This document shows positions 1 through 9,537 of a stretch of DNA of 64,000 nt, piece after piece. The stretch lies in the NCBI GenBank assembly GCA_930367215.1, contig OV884058.1, forward strand, positions 167,444,478-167,508,477. The letters run 5' to 3'. Made by a program: the position numbers and the translations under genes. The notes under the pieces are model-generated. The model saw nothing but the letters and a program-made list of their open reading frames with translations. It searched no databases and was not told the origin of the DNA. The stretch's first letter is position 1, and each line of letters begins with the position of its first letter. The stretch is from Pollenia angustigena (taxonomy: Eukaryota; Arthropoda; Insecta; Diptera; Polleniidae).

Positions 1-2230
1 ATAAATTTCTAAACAATAATACTTTTCATTGGATCAGAATTGCATTTTATTTCATGTGCGAGTGTTTATACTTTGTGTGATGGTGTGAACACAATCTGCC
101 ATGTTACATTAGATTTTTTGACAGTCGCATCAAAACTTATTAGATTTCTATCTCACAAAGTATTATGGAGTACGTAAGACTTGTGAGATAGTGTAATTTA
201 GGCTTAAGTATTCATTGTATTTAAAAATATATCTTATGTTCGTTTTAAACAAATCTTTGACGCCACATTTCGCAAAAACTGTTTTTAGCGGATAACCGTT
301 AACCTTACTCTCTTACACAGTTTAAACATCAAATCACCAAAAATTAATTACCTTAACGTCTTCAAAATGGCATACAAAGTGTCAGCCAGTGGAAGAACGT
401 TGTAAGTTACTATTAAAATGATGTAACCGAAATGGTCTTGCAGTGCGGAATAATGTTTTAAAAGCCTTTTGCATAAAAGTTTTTATTATCATTATTTTTA
501 ATAATAGAAAAAAAGTTTTTTAAAACAAGTAATTTTTTGCTCTCGTGAAAAATTATGATTTGGTAACTTAAAACGTTATTCGCGGCTGTGCTTCAATTGT
601 AACAGCTGTTTTCTTTTTAAATCAAACGTTAAACAATTTTCATGAAATGTTGATTAAGTTAATCAGAGCCGTTTTCATTACATTTGAGATGATTTAGATG
701 ACAGATGATAATGAAAAAAATGCAACAAACAAATTTAAATTTCTCTAAATTATTAAAAATGGATAAAAATACTTTAATGAAGTGATCAGAAGATCATTTT
801 AAACATATTAATTATGGAATTGTGAAAATTTACGAATTATTTAAAGTCAAATAAAAACATTAAGAAGAAATCATGGTCGGTTGTACACGCGAGGGTTACT
901 TACATGGTGACCGATTCTATATTGTACTCAGTTTGAGGTATGTTCAGAGGATTCGATGTGGTTTATGAAGTAATTAAGTTGTTATCATGTCAATTTGAAG
1001 TGATTAACAAATAACTTCAAAATATGGTTAATCATCTCGATTTTGATGTGATTAGAACTTAATCACGCTCGAGTTGCTAAACGCGTTTAAAGTGTGAACA
1101 TAGCATAAGTGTCACAATATAACAAATTAAAACGATGTAGTGGAAGATAATCCAACGACATCAAATATGCCGAACTTCTTCCAATGGAAAAATACATACA
1201 GAGAGACAGCGGTTGTTTTATAGAAGAAGTTGTACGTAGAAGTTTGACTGAAGATGGAAGGTCTGCAAACGCCTTTCGAAAATCCAAAGCTGTATCGGAT
1301 TATTTAAGAATTAAGGATTTTACGATTCCTTTAAGTAATACAACGATATGGAGCTAAGATGAAAAGTTGTACGCATCAAAAAAAAAAAAGAAGTCATAGT
1401 GGATTTGAGAAAAAATAAAGAAGAAAATGGAAGATTTTCCATAGTTGTAAATTAGCAGACGGATGTATCTTATTTAAAATATGTAATTTTTTTTATTCGT
1501 TATTCTCATCGATTAATCGAATAATTTTTCAGATTTAATCGTTAGATCGAACGAACAAAAACAATTATTTGAATTATTCGAACAAAGCTGAAAGGCGAAT
1601 AATTGACAACTCTAGTATTTAAACAAAACATTATATTCAGGTACGTCACAGACTTTGTACGAACGTAAAAATGTACACATTTTATATTTCTTACCGTTTT
1701 GGTTTCCTCTTATTTTTAATAATAATCGAAAAGTTTTTGCGTTTTACTTTTTTTGAAGCTGGTAAAGGCGTTTTCAGTTTCGTACGAATTTGGTTTCTGT
1801 GACACACCTGATCGCTATTATTTATAGGAAATATACATGTATTTGTGTATATAGTCGCCTTACTAAATCACTGATGGATTAAACGCTGGTTTAGTTGAAT
1901 TTATATGTAGTTTAAACTCAACAACTATAAATCCGCGTCCCATGTATTATATGTTGTTAAAAAAATAACATGTGGCAGCACTACCATAAATCTTATCAAA
2001 TTCATATGGGGTGTATTGGTAGTTTAAAGGGCCAATTTTATGCGTTTAAAGATAATTTATATGTTTAGTAATTTATAGAATTGTTGGTTTAAACACATTT
2101 GAAACCAAAAAGAGAATTTAACTTGCTCTGATTTTTTAGCCCTTAGTGTGTAAACCTTCTAACTAACTTTTAGCAATTTTAAAAGGGCATTGTATAGGTA
2201 TATTTGGCTTAGTTTATTATAATCTACATA
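1..2230. other. AT-rich region without recognised gene
   Basis: No recognised gene. A plus-strand open frame of 58 codons including the stop (1184-1357, starting MEKYIQRDSG) has somewhat coding-like composition but no family I recognise; the minus-strand frame overlapping it is a shadow. Around 1500-1610 there are copies of an ATTCGATTAATCG-type motif that recurs at 3850 and 11290-11410 and probably marks DNA-transposon ends. Everything else looks like neutral AT-rich sequence. Confidence 0.4.
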
Positions 2231-2233
2231 TAT

Positions 2234-2416
2234 ATGGTTCTTTTAGTCGATGCGGTGACTCTTTATCTTTCGGACGGAATCAAAATGCCAGAAAGTGTAG
2301 AAAATGTACTTAGTAGGTTTACACTCAAAGCCGACGATTTGAATAACTACGAAGTTTGTATTTGTTCATGTCGAATCTTAAATGCCCACCGCAAAAGAAA
2401 CACAATTTTTAAATAA
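2234..2416 (+). other. Unidentified 60-codon open frame
   Basis: The frame reads through a composition richer in GC than its surroundings and encodes a soluble-looking peptide (motifs KMPESVENVLSRF and LKADDLNNYEV). A TTTTAG acceptor-like site lies just upstream of the coding-like part, so it could be a terminal exon or an exon relic. I recognise no domain. It ends directly before a SINE-like repeat. It could equally be a chance frame. Confidence 0.2.
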
Positions 2417-2429
2417 AATATTGAAATCC

Positions 2430-2720
2430 AAATTTTGATATTTTAATCAGACTAAAGTGCATTGAATTTAATTTTCATAAAATTATTTTTTATGAAGAAG
2501 GGAATTTTTACAACATGAAATTAATAAAAATTTATTATTAGTTTTATTCTTGGCTGCCGAGGGAATCGAACCCAATTAAAACGATTAAATTAGATAATCA
2601 TTCGTCAATGGCTGTGAGAGTTACACTGCTAATCCTCCTGAAGAGGTTGTGTAGTTGCAATCGAAACATGTAGGGGCAACCTGTCCGTGAAAGCCTAGGT
2701 TTGATTCCTGCCTGATTAAA
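2430..2720. repeat. SINE-like repeat, family A, copy 1
   Basis: The sequence shares its AT-rich part (motif TTTTCATAAAATTATTTTT, then GAAGAAGGGAATTTTTACA) and a tRNA B-box-like block (minus strand GGTTCGATTCC, near 2568-2579) with copies near 41820-42060 and 55750-55960. A second, oppositely oriented block with ACCTGTCCGTGAAAGCC and GGTTTGATTCCTGCC follows at 2680-2715, so this copy may be two halves head to head. Three dispersed copies with Pol III-like B boxes suggest a tRNA-derived SINE or a MITE carrying one; no true tRNA fold is evident. Confidence 0.5.
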
Positions 2721-3329
2721 ATATAAAAATTTGGAAAAAAACCCAAAACAGTTCAATAAAATAACCACAATACTAATTATTGTTTAAATATTGAAATTTC
2801 AACTAATTTTCATTATTTTTTGTGCAAGAAGCTTAACAAAATTTAACAAATTTTAATTTTTTACTATCAAGGTTTCGTTATAATATGCTTAATTCCCATT
2901 TCATACCATTGACAAACTGAAGTTTATTGTTGATGGGATAAGCTATTCCTTTGCGCATTTCACTGGTTGCTTAGGCCAGAGTGTCAGGAAACTTCATCCA
3001 GTGATTTTAGAAAAACTAAAGATTTTATACAAAAGCGAATAAGAATTATTAGCCCCAGTTTTACTTGTAAAAATATCAAAGCTTAAACAAAAACAACAAC
3101 AAAAACAGTGAGTTTATCTTTTCTTACAATCCCGACTACAATCGGTTGATTTTTTGTCAACTCTAAATGTAGTTCTAAGTGGGTAAAGACAAAACAAAAA
3201 TAAAACAAATTTCTTTATTTTATTTTGCCAGTTCAGTTTTATTTACACTGCCACATGCATATTAGTTATCGAAGTTTTTCTAGGGATTCAAAAATTAATT
3301 ATCAATGTTTTATTTCAAAGTACCGCCAA
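2721..3329. other. AT-rich intergenic region
   Basis: No gene recognised. The stretch around 2915-3005 (GAAGTTTATTGTTGATGGGATAAGC onward, quoted only in part) reappears as an inverted copy near 51480-51560, so it contains a dispersed repeat of unknown class. Confidence 0.3.
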
Positions 3330-3844
3330 TTATTTCAAAAACTCTTTTAGCATCATTGACAAAGTATTAATGGTCTTTGTCATTTGTAAAGCTGTATTCA
3401 GTGATAAGGGCGCAACCCCACCAATTGATATGCCAGAGGCCTGCTGTGACTCTCTCAACATTAATAAAATCATTTTCTGTTCTGTAACACTCAAGTTATA
3501 CCAACAGGAATCGTAAATCATGACAATTATATCATCGTTCTGAAAAAAAACAATGTATTTATTTTTGCTTTAAATATGAATGAATTTAAAAACGCAGCTT
3601 ACCGCTACTCTGACTAAATTGCCCAAAGAGCAATACGCATAGACCATGGCTAATAAATAAAACAGAAAAATCGGGGCCGGTGGTCATATACCCAAAAAAT
3701 GCAAACAATGGTGCCAACAACGCGGAAAATTTCGGTGGCAATTTGAACCAAAATTACAAAAAAGAAAGTACTTTTGATGGTGTCGCCGCAAAACCTTAAA
3801 TTAAATAGATTATAAGAACATAAACACATTTAATATGTACTGAT

Positions 3845-4594
3845 AAGGGTATTCAATTAATCGATGTTTATTCGGTAGTATTCGGTTAATCGAATAATTT
3901 TAATTTTGTCTACACAGACAAAATTATTAGTAATTTTTTTTCCAATAAAAAAACTTTTTAAATTTAATTACTGTGATAATTGAATCAATTATTTTTTTTT
4001 GTTGAAAGAAAATTAAAAATATAAGTTTGATTTAATTAACATTTTAGTTGTTTTAAAATAAATTTTGAATTAAAAAAATAATTGAATTACAAAAAATTTT
4101 TTCGTTTTAAATAAAATAATTTAAACTTGTGAAATTGTGGTTGGAAATTGTCAAAATCATTTTGATCATTTCTTTAATTATAATTAAAAATATCATTTCT
4201 TAAAAAAAAAAAACATTCAAAATATTTAATTTTACAATTTTTAGTCATCAATATAATCATTTTGGTAATAGGTGCAAAATCAACAAATGGGTTGCTTAAT
4301 TAAATGAATTTGGTATAAATTTGGTGATTAGAGACAATTTTTAATCTTTTCTGTGTAGTTTAGAAGCTTAAAAAAAAGACCCAAATTTATATTTTTTTTA
4401 ACATAAAAATTAAAAAAAGTACCAACAATTTAACAAAAGATACTTCATGTAATAAAAGAGGAAAACTTTTTTAATAAAAAATAGCATCAATTTTTAAGCT
4501 AATATTTTAAAATAATCTTTTTAAAAGAGGATACAGCTTAAATGTTAATGATTGAAACGATTTTTTCTTTTGTTTTGATTTAGAAAAGATTCTC
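3845..4594. other. AT-rich DNA beginning with a hAT-like terminal motif
   Basis: The stretch starts with AAGGGTATTCAATTAATCG, which resembles the end of the element at 53994-55547 (TAGGGTATTCATT). The inverted counterpart occurs at 11396-11412. No coding sequence is recognised. Confidence 0.4.
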
Positions 4595-4601
4595 TCACTT
4601 A

Positions 4602-4926
4602 AGCTGGAGGTCCACACCACGCGTTACTCGCTTTTTCGCAGCATACGCAGCTGTCAAAAAAGTAGAATCTGTGTAGTTATACGTAGTAAGTTACATGCAC
4701 AAAAGCGTAGATGCCTTGAGGCGAAAAGTAGGTTTAGTTTCTACTTTTGTAAGCGTCACAAGCAGCGTTCGAACAAATCAGCTGATTTTGACAAATTAAA
4801 TTTTATTTTTACTTGTGCTGCTGCTGCATAAAAAGCGTTGCATGTAACTTGAAACGTAGAACGCAAGTAAGGTTATAAAAGCATGCGCTGCGTGGAGGCG
4901 AAAACGCGTGCTATGGACCTCCAGCT
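4602..4926. mobile_element. Harbinger-like MITE (325 bp)
   Basis: Terminal inverted repeats begin AGCTGGAGGTCCA on both ends (the right end reads TGGACCTCCAGCT). The flanking TTA at 4599-4601 is repeated at 4927-4929. A 3-bp TWA duplication is typical of PIF/Harbinger elements. No coding capacity. It lies inside a minus-strand open frame (see 5303-4595). Confidence 0.75.
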
Positions 4927-4957
4927 TTATTGTTGACGTTGGAGATATTGAAAGTAA

Positions 4958-5089
4958 GTGCCGGTTCACACACGTCAAGTTTGACTCGTCAAGTCTTGAG
5001 TTTTTAGGAGAGGGGGTAAAAGAAATGACATTTTCGTTTCCCTTCTCTCAAGACTTGACGAGTAAAACTTGACGTGTGTGAACCAGCAC
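4958..5089. mobile_element. Harbinger-like MITE family B, copy 1 (132 bp)
   Basis: Near-perfect inverted ends: GTGCCGGTTCACACACGTC at the left, and GACGTGTGTGAACCAGCAC at the right. The flanks are TAA at 4955-4957 and 5090-5092, a 3-bp TSD. The interior is also self-complementary (CTCGTCAAGTCTTGAG pairing with CTCAAGACTTGACGAG), so the whole element folds as a hairpin. Another copy is at 60379-60520, and a left-truncated copy starts at 5869. Confidence 0.8.
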
Positions 5090-5353
5090 TAAATCGTTTT
5101 AAATAAAGCATATCCAATTTCTCATTTCTTTTTCTCGTCTTTTCTAAAAACTGGTAGTATTCCATTATACCACTTGAATCTCTTATTGATTTTTTAACAA
5201 TTTTAATAGTCTTGTTTACGTCTTATAGATGGTTCTTTTTATTCGTCTCAAATAAATCATCTTCTTCACCTAAATCATTGTGTTAAAAGTCTGTACTAGG
5301 CATTCTTAAAAATAAAATATTCCGAAACTCTTTGGTTTCAGTCTGTACTATAT

Positions 5354-5868
5354 TGTTACGTCACTGCCTTTCAATAACGCTTTGGTTTATTTCCTTTATA
5401 ATAAACCGTTTCGAGTTCTTTTATTGCAATTCAAATAAAACAAATAAACACAACACTTTTGCTACTGTTTACAAATTTACACAATTTTATTTAGTACTTA
5501 GTCACTTTAACAACCGTAATTTACAGCTTTTATTTATAGCTCACTATGTGATCCACACACTTGAAAGCTTAAACTAAAAACTGATTTGGCAACGTCATTT
5601 CGCAATTATTTATACTCAATAACATTTATCTAGAAAGCTCCAGAATGTTTCTGGTATGTTTGAGCTTTTACTATTTGATGTTAACGACTAATACATTGGC
5701 TATGTTATGCATTTTAAACCTAACAGTTACAAAGTAATACCTTAGAATGTTTCTGGTATGTTTGAGCTTTTACTATTTGATGTTAACGACTAATACATTG
5801 ACTATGTTATGTATTTTAAACTTAACAGTTAAAAAGTAATAACTAGCGACATCTATGGTTAAGTAGTC
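5354..5868 (-). mobile_element. Truncated LTR in duplicated unit
   Basis: The sequence starts TGTTACGTCACTG and matches the left portion of the LTR at 6249-6989. It stops at the tandem duplication junction, so it is a by-product of the 895-bp duplication rather than an independent solo LTR. Confidence 0.8.
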
Positions 5869-5983
5869 GTCAAGTTTGACTCGTCAAGTCTTGAGTTTTT
5901 AGGAGAGGGGGTAAAAGAAAGGACATTTTCGTTTCCCTTCTCTCAAGACTTGACGAGTAAAACTTGACGTGTGTGAACCAGCA

Positions 5984-6198
5984 CTAAATCGTTTTAAATA
6001 AAGCATATCCAATTTCTCATTTCTTTTTCTCGTCTTTTCTAAAAACTGGTAGTATTCCATTATACCACTTGAATCTCTTATTGATTTTTTAACAATTTTA
6101 ATAGTCTTGTTTACGTCTTGTAGATTGTTCTTTTTATTCGTCTCAAATAAATCATCTTCTTCACCTGAATCATTGTGGTAAAAGTCTGTACTAGGCAT
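5984..6198 (-). pseudogene. Unidentified small coding frame (copy 2)
   Basis: Open from ATG at 6198 for 71 codons of unique sequence (MPSTDFYHND start, KLDMLYLKRF end). It then runs into the truncated MITE copy, which supplies an artificial C terminus to about 5899. It is the intact-reading version of the frame at 4595-5303. Charged, no membrane segment, no recognised domain. Because this copy is open and the other has two stops, it is probably closer to the ancestral sequence. Confidence 0.35.
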
Positions 6199-6248
6199 TC
6201 TTAAAAATAAAATATTCCGAAACTCTTTGGTTTCAGCCTGTACTATAT

Positions 6249-6989
6249 TGTTACATCACTGCCTTTCAATAACGCTTTGGTTTATTTCCTTTATAATAAA
6301 CCGTTTCGAGTTCTTTTATTGCAATTCAAATAAAACAAATAAACACAACACTTTTGCTACTGTTTACAAATTTACACAATTTTATTTAGTACTTAGTCAC
6401 TTTAACAACCGTAATTTACAGCTTTTATTTATTGCTCACTATGTGATCCACACACTTGAAAGTTTAAACTAAAAACTGATTTGGCAACGTCATTTCGCAA
6501 TTATTTATACTCAATAACATTAATCTAGAAAGCTCCAGAATGTTTCTGGTATGTTTGAGCTTTTACTATTTGATATTAACGACTAATACATTGGCTATGT
6601 TATGCATTTTAAACTTAACAGTTACAAAGTAATACCTAAGAATGTTTCTGGTATGTTTGAGCTTTTACTATTTGATGTTAACGACTAATACATTGACTAT
6701 GTTATGTATTTTAAACTTAACAGTTAAAAAGTAATAACTAGCGACATCTATGGTTAAGTAGTCGCTCACTTAAACTATAGCTTTTTTAAAACAGACTTTT
6801 AACATTAACTTTTTCTAGAGTACTCTGCACATTGGGGTTGAAGTATGTATAATCATAACAAATTTTAATAACAATGTAAACTAATTAAATTACTACAAGA
6901 TAACTAGTAAATACAATTTAACCAATAAATACAACTAATTCTTAACTAATAATTAGAACTAAGTCTTAACTAAAGTTACTTTCGTAACA
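6249..6989 (-). repeat. Gypsy-like 3' LTR (741 bp)
   Basis: Complete LTR. It contains a direct subrepeat of about 106 bp (copies starting near 6537 and 6643, each with AGAATGTTTCTGGTATG). The 5' LTR at 9538 carries only one copy of this subrepeat, so the two LTRs are no longer the same. Confidence 0.85.
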
Positions 6990-7000
6990 CTGCCCCCCAC

Positions 7001-8122
7001 TTAAGCCTGTTCGTCCCGAATAGGCTCAAATTCACCTCTTCCATAAGGGGCTAATCTTTTCAAATGAACAACTTTCATTTTGGCTCTTGGACTTTTATAT
7101 TTCTGTATTCGGTATACAACATCATTTAATTTCTTTATCACCTTATATGGACCATCCCAATGTGTCTGTAATTTGGGAGATAGTCCTTTTTTTTGTTGGG
7201 GATTGAAAAGCAAAACTAACTGGCCCTCCTTAGATCCTTCAGCATACACCACCCGATTATATCTGGACAACTTTCTATGGCCACGCACGGACTTTCTATG
7301 TTCGTAAGGATTTCCCCGCTCCAATGGAGATACCTGCTTATCTTCTGGTATAGGTAGTGCCTTACAATTGCACCGTGGAAACGACGCACAAACTCTGTTT
7401 ACTGTGCTCCTGGCTGCCACACGCTTTTGGAAGTTTCCCTTAGAATTTTGTCTTCCCCGTATACTAGTGGCCTTCCTTACCTTTGCCAATACGGTTTCAA
7501 ATCTTTTCGCCGTTAACCAGTCTTTACTGGGCTCTACCTGCAACGAGCGACCTTCACTGACGCATACCCTTTTATCTGCCTCCGTACAATGCATGGCTTC
7601 CAATCTGCTAAGCTGTCTTGCATGAGCAACCGCTTTTTCTCGTTTTGCAACTTTTCTGTATGGTGACGATTCCAGGCGAGCACAAGCGAGAAGCTGTCCC
7701 ACACGAGCCTCACTTTCATACCCAACATTCAGGGGTATTTCATAATCAAACAAATACATGATTTGTTTTCTCATATTCAGACTTATGTTATGACTAATCA
7801 TAAAATCTGCGCCAATCAGTACTTCGTCTACAATGTCGGCCACAATAAACTCATGAAAATTGACAACATTGGCAAGTCTTAACACCACACGTGTTTTGCC
7901 ATAGACAGTAGCAGGCTCACCTGTAGTTGTTCGCAAACTCACTCCGCTTAGTGGTTCGACAGCTCCCGTTACCAAGTCAGGCCTTATAATTGAAAATCCT
8001 GCACCAGTGTCGACAGTCAAAATTCGCTTTTTACCATCGATGTAGCCAAATGACGCAATACTTTTATATCTCTTTGGCACTACTAAATTTATTACCGAGT
8101 CCTCAGATGCGAAAGGTAGCAC
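7001..8122 (-). CDS. Gypsy protease fused to integrase C terminus
   Basis: A 373-codon frame. Residues about 20-115 form a retropepsin-like aspartic protease with the active-site triplet in VDTGAGFSII and a later VLIGADFM. The middle (about 140-280) is basic and unassigned. Residues about 295-365 match the C-terminal tail of gypsy integrases (LLFNPQQKKG, HWDGPYKVIKKL, VVHLKRLAPYG). A normal pol carries reverse transcriptase, RNase H and the integrase catalytic core between these parts, roughly a thousand residues, and all are absent. The frame is in phase with gag upstream but separated by a TAG at 8162-8164. Processing of Gag by the protease remains conceivable; integration by this protein does not. 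Confidence 0.8.
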   Translation of the reverse strand: MLPFASEDSVINLVVPKRYKSIASFGYIDGKKRILTVDTGAGFSIIRPDLVTGAVEPLSGVSLRTTTGEPATVYGKTRVVLRLANVVNFHEFIVADIVDEVLIGADFMISHNISLNMRKQIMYLFDYEIPLNVGYESEARVGQLLACARLESSPYRKVAKREKAVAHARQLSRLEAMHCTEADKRVCVSEGRSLQVEPSKDWLTAKRFETVLAKVRKATSIRGRQNSKGNFQKRVAARSTVNRVCASFPRCNCKALPIPEDKQVSPLERGNPYEHRKSVRGHRKLSRYNRVVYAEGSKEGQLVLLFNPQQKKGLSPKLQTHWDGPYKVIKKLNDVVYRIQKYKSPRAKMKVVHLKRLAPYGRGEFEPIRDEQA

Positions 8123-8164
8123 TCCCTCTAACTTAACGGCGACTCCTGCGATGACTGATGACTA

Positions 8165-8404
8165 GCCCGTTGTTTCTCGGCGGCGAAGCAGATCTTGAAA
8201 TTTTTTTTCCGGTGCTTTGCAGTTACGCTGTATGTGCCCAATCTTACCGCAGTTATAGCATTTCAATTTGTTTTTGCCCAGCATCTCACGTAACACCCGC
8301 AAAACTGCTTCTTAAAGGCTTTTTAATTCCTTCATGATATCTCTATAATCATCAGCAACAACATCGAGCCTTTGCACCTTATACGTCTGTGGTCTTGAAA
8401 AATT
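8165..8404 (-). pseudogene. Gag C-terminal part with CCHC zinc knuckle, after stop codons
   Basis: In the same frame as the gag ORF but separated from it by TGA (8405-8407) and broken by TAA (8312-8314). It encodes [14 protein letters not shown] at 8219-8260, a CCHC nucleic-acid-binding knuckle, then a basic tail and TAG (8162-8164). The in-frame stops look like decay; stop readthrough is known in some retroelements, but three different stops make that unlikely here. Confidence 0.7.
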
Positions 8405-9472
8405 TCATGCGGTTTCCTGGGCCAGGGCAAATGAAACAGTATCTGCAAATGTTGGTTTTTGTGATGCACATACCGCAAGTTTAATATCTGCATCCCGAAT
8501 ACCGTTTACAAATGCCTCAGTTTTAAAATGATCCAAAAAGGGATGATTCTCACCAGGATAAGTTAGCTGTACCAACCGCTCAATCTCCAGTGCGAAGTCC
8601 TGTAAGGTTTCGTTTGCTTTTTGCACTCTTCCACGTAACTCCATTTTGTAGATTTCCTTTTTGTGTTCACCTCCATACTTACGTTGCAGTGCTACCATAA
8701 TTTCATCATAATTGCTTCTGCTACTTACTGGTACACTTTCAAGCACTTCAGCCGCAGTTCCCTTTAAAGCAACAATGAGCTCGATGGCCTTTTCCTCACT
8801 GTGCCATGCATTTCTGTTGGCAACTGTATCGAACTGGAGCTTAAAAACATTAAATGGGACACTACCGTCAAAGCAATGGGCCTTTATCCTGCTAGAAACT
8901 TCTGGAATAACTCGCACTGGTCCTTCTTGGCATTGAATGTTATTAACTTTCGCCTCCAGATGGTGTAGTTTTTCATCAAAAACCGTAACTTGTGTTTTTA
9001 CATCCGTGACTTGAGTTTTTACATCAGACAGTTTCTGGTTAAATTCTATTTCCATGTCATCTACTCTTTCATTTATGACAGTAGAAATCTCTTGAAGCTT
9101 CTCAAGTTTTTCATTAGTAGCCTGAAGCTTCTCGTTGGTTATTCTGGAATTCTCTTGAATTTCAGCCAATATGGTAACTGAATTCTCCTTTACCATTTTT
9201 TCTACATTTCTAGAATTTTCACTCGAATTTTCTTTTATTTGCTCCATCATAGCGGCAAACATTGTATTTAAATCCATACCGCTAGCAACTGTACGAGTAC
9301 ATACCTCTATTTCTTCTTTTTCCTCGAATTCGTAACTCGCAATGTCCATATTGCGACGCTCGAATTCATCTAATAGTATCTTCTGCAGCTCTGCTTTATT
9401 ACCTGCAGTTGGCAGATCCAACTTGCCCAATTCTTTCTTGAGCTGTTCTACTTTAAGCTCTTCAAATTTCAT
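8405..9472 (-). CDS. Gypsy-like Gag with SAP domain
   Basis: A 355-codon frame from ATG 9472. Residues 1-40 (FEELKVEQLKKELGKLDLPT) resemble a SAP-type motif found in some insect gypsy-class Gags. Residues about 75-190 are a long heptad-rich coiled coil (ENSRITNEKLQATNEKLEK, tandem DVKTQVT). Residues about 205-355 match the retrotransposon gag capsid region (RYGGEHK-like segment reads KYGGEHKKEIYKMEL). It ends at a TGA just before the zinc-knuckle region, so this copy's Gag would lack its nucleocapsid domain. Confidence 0.8.
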   Translation of the reverse strand: MKFEELKVEQLKKELGKLDLPTAGNKAELQKILLDEFERRNMDIASYEFEEKEEIEVCTRTVASGMDLNTMFAAMMEQIKENSSENSRNVEKMVKENSVTILAEIQENSRITNEKLQATNEKLEKLQEISTVINERVDDMEIEFNQKLSDVKTQVTDVKTQVTVFDEKLHHLEAKVNNIQCQEGPVRVIPEVSSRIKAHCFDGSVPFNVFKLQFDTVANRNAWHSEEKAIELIVALKGTAAEVLESVPVSSRSNYDEIMVALQRKYGGEHKKEIYKMELRGRVQKANETLQDFALEIERLVQLTYPGENHPFLDHFKTEAFVNGIRDADIKLAVCASQKPTFADTVSFALAQETA

Positions 9473-9523
9473 TGCTGTCTATTTTTTTTTTTTTTTATTA
9501 TTTTATTTATTTATGCAATTTCA

Positions 9524-9537
9524 CTTCTGACACCAAT
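9524..9537 (-). promoter_or_regulatory. Retrotransposon primer binding site
   Basis: On the minus strand, TGGTGTCAGAAGTG begins a few bases inside the 5' LTR end, as expected for a tRNA primer binding site. I infer tRNA-Leu as the probable primer from the general form of this motif; that was not checked. Confidence 0.55.

Larger units (their letters stand above)
4595..5303 (-). pseudogene. Unidentified small coding frame, interrupted by two MITEs (copy 1)
   Basis: From ATG at 5303 the frame starts MPSTDF and is acidic then basic (GEEDDLFETNKK, EYYQFLEKTRKRNEK). This copy carries two in-frame stops (after MPSTDF and after NKKNHL) and is interrupted by the MITE at 4958-5089. If the MITEs and one TSD copy are removed, the frame runs on to a TGA near 4595, about 81 codons in all. 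No family is recognised; it may be the first exon of a lost host gene or an accessory transposon frame. Copy 2 at 5984-6198 lacks the two stops. Confidence 0.4.
4974..6763. repeat. 895-bp tandem duplication
   Basis: 4974-5868 is repeated almost identically at 5869-6763. The unit holds most of the family B MITE, the small minus-strand frame and the left part of a gypsy-like LTR. The junction runs AAGTAGTC then GTCAAGTTTG. The second copy continues into the complete LTR (6249-6989), so the duplication happened after the retrotransposon inserted. The two copies differ at only scattered bases, so the event is fairly recent. Confidence 0.85.

Noticed and set aside
1087..1287. 66-codon minus-strand frame
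   Set aside because: Antisense to a more coding-like plus-strand stretch and no recognisable feature.
5332..5577. 81-codon frame repeated at 6227 and 9537
   Set aside because: It is LTR sequence read through, present once per LTR copy.
7080..7728. Plus- and minus-strand frames within the gypsy protease/integrase region
   Set aside because: Shadows of the 7001-8122 frame.
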